Source: Promethearchaeota archaeon (GTDB taxonomy: Archaea; Asgardarchaeota; Lokiarchaeia; Sigyniarchaeales; SOKP01). From it: a DNA stretch of 40,374 nucleotides. The first letter of the stretch is position 1; each line of letters opens with the position of its first letter. The DNA is taken from assembly GCA_018238625.1 (NCBI GenBank), contig JABCSY010000030.1:1-40374 (forward strand). The letters run 5' to 3'. A program made the translations under genes and the position numbers. The notes under the pieces were generated by a model, which saw only the letters and a program-made list of their open reading frames with translations, had not been told where the DNA came from and searched no databases. This document shows positions 36,025-40,374 of the stretch, piece by piece.

Positions 36025-37812
36025 TTAGGGTTTTTTTTCTTTTTTACGCTTAATTATTTGCATCGATATCACTGTACTAGCAACGGCAAAGATCGCGCAC
36101 AAGTCGAACCCTGGGATCGCGGGTTCGGGTAAATCCGGTGGCTCTTCTCCGAAATCTTGAGGGTCGTAGTAAATGGTAAGAGTAGGGTCGTGAACTAGTT
36201 TTTCGCCATTCCACAGGGGATAGTTTTGCGTTTCTATTTTATACAAGTCGTCTGCAATCGTAAAAGTCGGATCAGCTTCCGCAATCTCTTTAATCGTATA
36301 AATTAAGTTTGTGAAAGGGTCGCCAACATTGCCGGTTTGTTCGCTATCTGCCACAAGTAATTTATGTAAGCTCCCGCCAGCAGATTCCATCTCTGTATTT
36401 GTACCCAATTCGGGAAAATCGTATAGCGTGTAATTCTTCTTTGCAGGGTTTATCATGTTAATCTCCGCGACGGTAGACCCGTTCGATTCGAACGTAAAAA
36501 GATCGGAAGGCACGGTTAACTCGACTGGGTCGACCTCGTTGATATCAAAGGACGCAACGAAAAAGTTGTGGTGAGGGAGGCATAATCCCAATCCTTGAAC
36601 CGCGTTGTAAAAGCTCTCGTTACTGATCTTTGATAAACTTAGAGTAAAATCGAGGTCAGCTTGACTCTCAGAAAGGTTGTAATCGAACTGATAATTGAAA
36701 TCGCCAGGAGACATCAAATCGTACGTTGCGTTCGCTTTAGTATAATACTCCACCGATTCGTCTTCAATAATTAAGGCAGAAATCGGAAATTGCGGATATT
36801 CTATGTCCCAAGAAACAACGCTATCGCCAATTAAAGCGGGTGGTGTGAATTGGATAGTAGAAGCGATCTCGTTTACAGTTTTATCAAAAGGGAGGATTCG
36901 GTGTATAGTCTCATTAAATGGTGAAGGATGGGTATACTCGCGATACATCTGGAAATCCCAAGCCAAAGGTCTTAAAAAACCGCTAAACTCGTCGCTAGAG
37001 TATAGATCAAATCCGGACGTAGTAGGGTCAGAAGTCTCGCCCGCAGAATAGATAGCATCATTATCTAAATCTTTGTAAACAATATATTCGTAAAACATTT
37101 CAGCCCAAGCAATCTTATCTTTGTTTGCGGTTGTGTAGACTTGCATTACTAGAATTAACGGAATCGAAAATTCTAATTCTAAAAAATTATACGCGTTATA
37201 GACGGTCGGGTCGGCATCAACCGTCATGTTAAGTACTCCCGTATCGTTATAAGTTTCTGTCCACGAGTCTATGACGTCCCAAGTATTCGTGTCGTACTTA
37301 ACAAATTCGCTTTCAACGTCTTGATAATACTCTTCTACATACGAATAGTCCTTCTCCCATTGTTCATAGAAAGTTTCCATTTCTAACGTACCTTGTTTAA
37401 TAGCTGTCCAGATAAGATCAACGGCGTCTCCGTATTGAACGTCGACACGATACACGTCCAAACTCATGTTAAGATCGATATATCCCTTAATTGTTGTATT
37501 TGAGTAAAAACTATAGTTAGCGTCGTAATAAGTAGTCCTGATTTCTTTCGTCCAAGTGCTTGCTGATTCGTTATAGTAGTGGGAGTTAGTATTAAATACG
37601 TCTGAATAACTGTTCGAATAATTGAATATCTTTGATTCACCCGCCCATGACCGCGCTAAAGAATAGTCGTAGGTAACTTCTTCCCAACTAAAAGTGGGGG
37701 CGCTAGTCTTTGGGTTCGTAGTTGCTCGACCGAGCGAAGTTAATGGGCTTAAGCACGCCGTTAAAAACAAGCTCAACAATAGTACCGATTTATATTTCAT
37801 TTTTATTTTCAT
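36025..37812 (-). CDS. Secreted C-terminally anchored protein of unknown function, 595 aa
   Basis: An N-terminal signal sequence (about 7-28) contains LTAC, so a lipoprotein-type processing site at C20 is possible. The exported part is rich in Tyr, Asn, Ser and Thr and appears beta-rich throughout. It ends in the sorting-type signature PAIPGFDLCAIFAVAS followed by a hydrophobic span and KRKKEKKP, matching a PGF-CTERM-like cell-surface anchor that recurs on Asgard secreted proteins. No enzymatic motif is visible. First gene of the minus-strand surface cluster, 99 bases before the start of the small charged protein; ATG at 37812 with a second ATG at 37800 as alternative. Confidence 0.7.
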   Translation of the reverse strand: MKIKMKYKSVLLLSLFLTACLSPLTSLGRATTNPKTSAPTFSWEEVTYDYSLARSWAGESKIFNYSNSYSDVFNTNSHYYNESASTWTKEIRTTYYDANYSFYSNTTIKGYIDLNMSLDVYRVDVQYGDAVDLIWTAIKQGTLEMETFYEQWEKDYSYVEEYYQDVESEFVKYDTNTWDVIDSWTETYNDTGVLNMTVDADPTVYNAYNFLELEFSIPLILVMQVYTTANKDKIAWAEMFYEYIVYKDLDNDAIYSAGETSDPTTSGFDLYSSDEFSGFLRPLAWDFQMYREYTHPSPFNETIHRILPFDKTVNEIASTIQFTPPALIGDSVVSWDIEYPQFPISALIIEDESVEYYTKANATYDLMSPGDFNYQFDYNLSESQADLDFTLSLSKISNESFYNAVQGLGLCLPHHNFFVASFDINEVDPVELTVPSDLFTFESNGSTVAEINMINPAKKNYTLYDFPELGTNTEMESAGGSLHKLLVADSEQTGNVGDPFTNLIYTIKEIAEADPTFTIADDLYKIETQNYPLWNGEKLVHDPTLTIYYDPQDFGEEPPDLPEPAIPGFDLCAIFAVASTVISMQIIKRKKEKKP

Positions 37813-39083
37813 TATTATTTCGTCTTTTTTTTAATTCTTTTTTTTGTATATTGGTTCAGAACAGGTAATACACGGCTTATTCGAGCTATTTTTCGTTATC
37901 ATCGCCATATATTTCTATTCTAAATGACTCCACCTAAAACGCCTAAACCTTCGGTTATATGTAATACGTTTGCAATGTGGAGGCAAGAATTTTTGTTATT
38001 TTTTATTTTAACAACAATTCTTATTCTAGAAAAGGTAATATTTAAAGGTTTTGCAAAAATATTCCGAAAAAAATCGGAGTCGTCAGATCCATTCCAAAAA
38101 ATATCGGAATTCCGAAAAGGCTCGGAATTGGATTTTCACTATTCTACACATTATAAATGGGCTGATCTTTGAAACCGTGTGCTATTTTTGACTAATGATA
38201 TTCAAATTGACAAATTTGTTATTAAAAAATTCAAATAGTTTAGGAGAAATTAGATTGAAAATGTTGTTAGGAATAACAGTACTGCACTCTTGAACGATGA
38301 CCATTTTTTTTAATCGCTAACTTTTTTTAGTATTTTTTTCGAAGAACTTTTTACAATTTTACTTAGAAAATTAAGATGGGGTGAGGTCTTTTTAAAGGTA
38401 TTGAAACATTTCAAAAAATGAACTCTTTTTATTAGGTAATAGAAATGAAAATTTTTTAGATATACAAAAAGATGAACAAATTTTAGGACGTAATCGTAAA
38501 AGAAAATTCTACCACAAACTACCCAAAAACTATCTTTCAAAACAAAGGAACTCTATCGTTTTTCATCGATTTTAATTGAAGTCTAAATGGAGAACTCTTA
38601 GAAGAATCGATTCTTTTGCGAACGGGTTTTAAATGTGCGAATCAAACTTTTCGATCAAATTTGGGTTTTTGCGATTGTTTAAGATTTTTTGAAGCTTTTT
38701 CCCCAGTTGTAATAAGAACAAGGTTTTTCCATGGTAGAAAAAGCGAAAGTCGACCTAATAAATTGCTAGACCGTTTTAGATTTGAGAATTTTTAACGATT
38801 ATTTTTGCTGCGAATTATAGAATTAAGTCGGATTTTAGTCGAAATAAAAAAGAAGAAATCAAAAATTAATAGTTTTTATCCGTAATTAAAAAACATTTTA
38901 ATCTTTTAACGACCTCCCAAGCATATGAAATCCATGTAATTGAGGATGGAATTTCAATAGTAGAATTTCCAGATAAAACTACTACTATTGGTGGTTATCA
39001 ATTAATAATACCTGCTCTTCTTATTTTTACGTGTTCTAAAAAAGACTTAAATTAATGTATTTTATTATTTTATTATCGTATTT
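37813..39083. other. Low-coding, apparently decayed region
   Basis: Holds no clean gene. Visible items are the three hairpin repeats at 38062-38127 and short protein-like stretches without start codons. Near 38410-38570 one reads ILGRNRKRKFYHKLPKNY. Near 38890-39054 another reads YEIHVIEDGISIVEF and ends KKDLN. Both have in-frame stops upstream, consistent with gene remnants. Neither was assigned to a family. Confidence 0.4.
38062..38127. repeat. Three 18-base hairpin-forming repeats
   Basis: Copies at 38062-38079, 38092-38109 and 38110-38127 share the frame TTCCGA...TCGGA with an A-rich middle; TCCGA and TCGGA are reverse complements, so each unit can fold on itself (one arm of the second is imperfect). 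Spacing is 30 and then 18 bases. Confidence 0.65.
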
Positions 39084-39308
39084 GATAAGAGCAGTTTAGA
39101 AATTTTTATTAAGAGGATTGAAGATTTCAAGAATAAGTTAACAGACGAACCAAATACTAAAGGGAGCATTATAGATCCGATTTTACAGCGTTTGGATTGG
39201 GACCTTTATAATATTGAAGAAGTAATAAGGGAGAAAAAGACTTCCAGTGGAGGAAAAGTAGATTACGAATTAAGAACGAATGGTAAAAAAATATATATAA
39301 AAAGATGA
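39084..39308 (+). pseudogene. Remnant of a type I restriction R-subunit-like N-terminal domain
   Basis: An open stretch encodes FIKRIEDFKNKLTDEPNTKG, IIDPILQRLDWDLYNIEEVI and GGKVDYELRTNGKKIYI before a stop. This pattern (l-D-P-iL--L-W-D, then V-D-Y-L) is that of the HsdR N-terminal/COG2810 nuclease domain, in which a following E-A-K motif is essential. Here the sequence stops right before that motif and has no start codon in frame, so it is a truncated copy. Confidence 0.55.
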
Positions 39309-39319
39309 GGTAAAAGATA

Positions 39320-40374
39320 ATGAAAATCCTTATTGTTGACGATAATAAAGAAAACCTCTATTTATTAGAACTTATGATAAAGAAACTTGGACACGAGGTG
39401 GTAATAGCTGAAAATGGTAAACAAGCTCTTGAAAAATTACATAGCGATAATTTTAAAATGATTATATCAGATATCTTAATGCCAATAATGGACGGATATC
39501 AACTTTGTCAAGCTGTAAGAAGTGAAAGAAAATTTAAAGATCTCTTGTTTATTTTTTACACTGCCACTTATATAGAAAAAGAAGACGAAGAGTTTGCTTT
39601 GGGGTTGGGAGCGGATTTATTCTTGAGAAAACCTCTTGACCCAAATAGATTTATTGAGGCTATTAAAAACTTAATTCAAGAAACGGAAATAAGCCAAGAT
39701 AAACCTAGCAAAAGCATTATTAAAAACGAAAAAGAGATATTGAAACTCTATAACGAACGTTTAATCCACAAGCTGGAAAAAAAAATATTGGACCTTGAAA
39801 AAGAATCCGTTAAACGCAAGAAATTGGAGAAGAATTTAAATGAACGCGTTAAGGAGCTTACATGTTTATATAACGCTTCAAAGTTAAGTGAACAATCCGA
39901 TATTTCAATGGAACAATTTTTTATCAAAACCTTGAAATATATTCTACCAGCTTGGCAATTTCCTAACGTAACTTGCGCAAGAATAATCTATAATGGACAA
40001 GAATTTAAAACTGAAAATTTTCGTGAAACAATATGGAAACAGAAAGTCGATATTAAGGAATATGGAAAATTAGTTGGATCTTTAGAAGTAAATTATTTGA
40101 AAGCTATGCCAAATTTTGATAAAGATCCATTCTTAAAGGAGAAAAGAAGACTAATTTATTCTATTGTCGAAATCGTAAAGCGATTAATCGAGCGCAAGAA
40201 TAACGAACAAAAGATAAAAGAATCCGAGGAAAAATATAGAAAAGCATACGATCGAGCAGAGTTCTATAAAGACGTATTCGCTCACGATATTAACAATATA
40301 TTACAAAGTATTTTATCTGGAATACAAATTAGCCAACTAATTGTCGAAAAACCTGAAAAACACGATAACTTAAA
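39320..40374 (+). CDS. Cytosolic response regulator-histidine kinase hybrid (runs off the window end)
   Basis: No membrane span is visible. Residues 1-118 are a receiver domain (D7-D8, phospho-acceptor D51 in ISDILMP, T80, K103). A coiled region (about 130-180) follows, then a GAF-like domain (about 180-285; CLYNASKLSE, LVGSLEVNYL) and a second coil. HisKA-type sequence starts with H321 in FAHDINNILQSI; the ATPase domain lies beyond the window. GATGAGGTAAAAGATA just upstream could hold a ribosome binding site seven to eight bases before the ATG. It probably relays from another kinase via its receiver. Partial at the 3' end. Confidence 0.85.
   Translation, partial: MKILIVDDNKENLYLLELMIKKLGHEVVIAENGKQALEKLHSDNFKMIISDILMPIMDGYQLCQAVRSERKFKDLLFIFYTATYIEKEDEEFALGLGADLFLRKPLDPNRFIEAIKNLIQETEISQDKPSKSIIKNEKEILKLYNERLIHKLEKKILDLEKESVKRKKLEKNLNERVKELTCLYNASKLSEQSDISMEQFFIKTLKYILPAWQFPNVTCARIIYNGQEFKTENFRETIWKQKVDIKEYGKLVGSLEVNYLKAMPNFDKDPFLKEKRRLIYSIVEIVKRLIERKNNEQKIKESEEKYRKAYDRAEFYKDVFAHDINNILQSILSGIQISQLIVEKPEKHDNL

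Noticed and set aside
37924..38172. 82-residue plus-strand frame
   Set aside because: Its second half is made of the 18-base hairpin repeats and no domain or ribosome site supports it.
38310..38540. 76-residue minus-strand frame rich in Phe, Tyr and Lys
   Set aside because: Typical of antisense of A-rich sequence; the opposite strand reads more like a protein remnant.

Overview
The window looks like AT-rich archaeal DNA, most probably from an Asgard (Lokiarchaeota-like) archaeon. The signs are a tRNA-Tyr of archaeal type (C1-G72, A73, no encoded CCA, introns), an Lrp-type regulator, a PDCD5-like protein, an E2 ubiquitin-conjugating enzyme, a protein carrying a longin/roadblock-like cytoplasmic domain, a probable tandem ubiquitin-like protein, many secreted or membrane-anchored beta-rich proteins, and TATA-like boxes close to start codons. 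Taxonomy is inferred from gene content only.

Layout. 1-3.0 kb (minus): a chimeric HAD/RecQ-C-terminal gene and a corrinoid/Fe-S reductase-like gene. 3.0-3.4 kb: a gene-free stretch that may encode a minus-strand RNA. 3.4-5.8 kb: a beta-helix ectodomain, one membrane span and a longin-like cytoplasmic domain in one protein. 5.9-8.2 kb: the most unusual locus. An E2 gene (minus) carries in-frame stop codons inside short hairpin-forming stretches, and a GIY-YIG nuclease gene lies between two copies of the E2 3' end whose 13 base differences are all silent. 8.2-12.9 kb: glutamate dehydrogenase, a REC-Lrp fusion regulator, a membrane histidine kinase, an Rcp1-like response regulator and a zinc-ribbon protein, suggesting signal-controlled amino-acid metabolism. 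13.2 kb: tRNA-Tyr with two introns. 13.4-19.5 kb: M1 peptidase, Gfo/Idh/MocA oxidoreductase plus PDCD5-like pair, an unknown protein, an AcuC/HDAC-type deacetylase and a possible nucleic-acid-binding protein. 19.7-22.1 kb: methyltransferase, tandem ubiquitin-like protein, CoiA-like nuclease. 22.1-22.6 kb: a gene-free stretch with a promoter-like box and compact hairpins.

22.6-37.8 kb is a minus-strand cluster: a secreted, C-terminally anchored protein, a small charged protein, a giant membrane protein of about 4,112 residues (split here by one apparent frameshift) and a 194-residue protein. The giant has a basic cytoplasmic region, about seven membrane spans and a long ectodomain with four copies of a beta-rich repeat, one of them inserted inside a LamG-like domain and another itself interrupted by a foreign-looking beta domain. 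It may be a surface or adhesion structure.

37.8-39.3 kb is mostly decayed: three 18-base hairpin repeats and remnants of a type I restriction R-subunit-like N-terminus. The window ends inside a cytosolic response regulator-histidine kinase hybrid gene.
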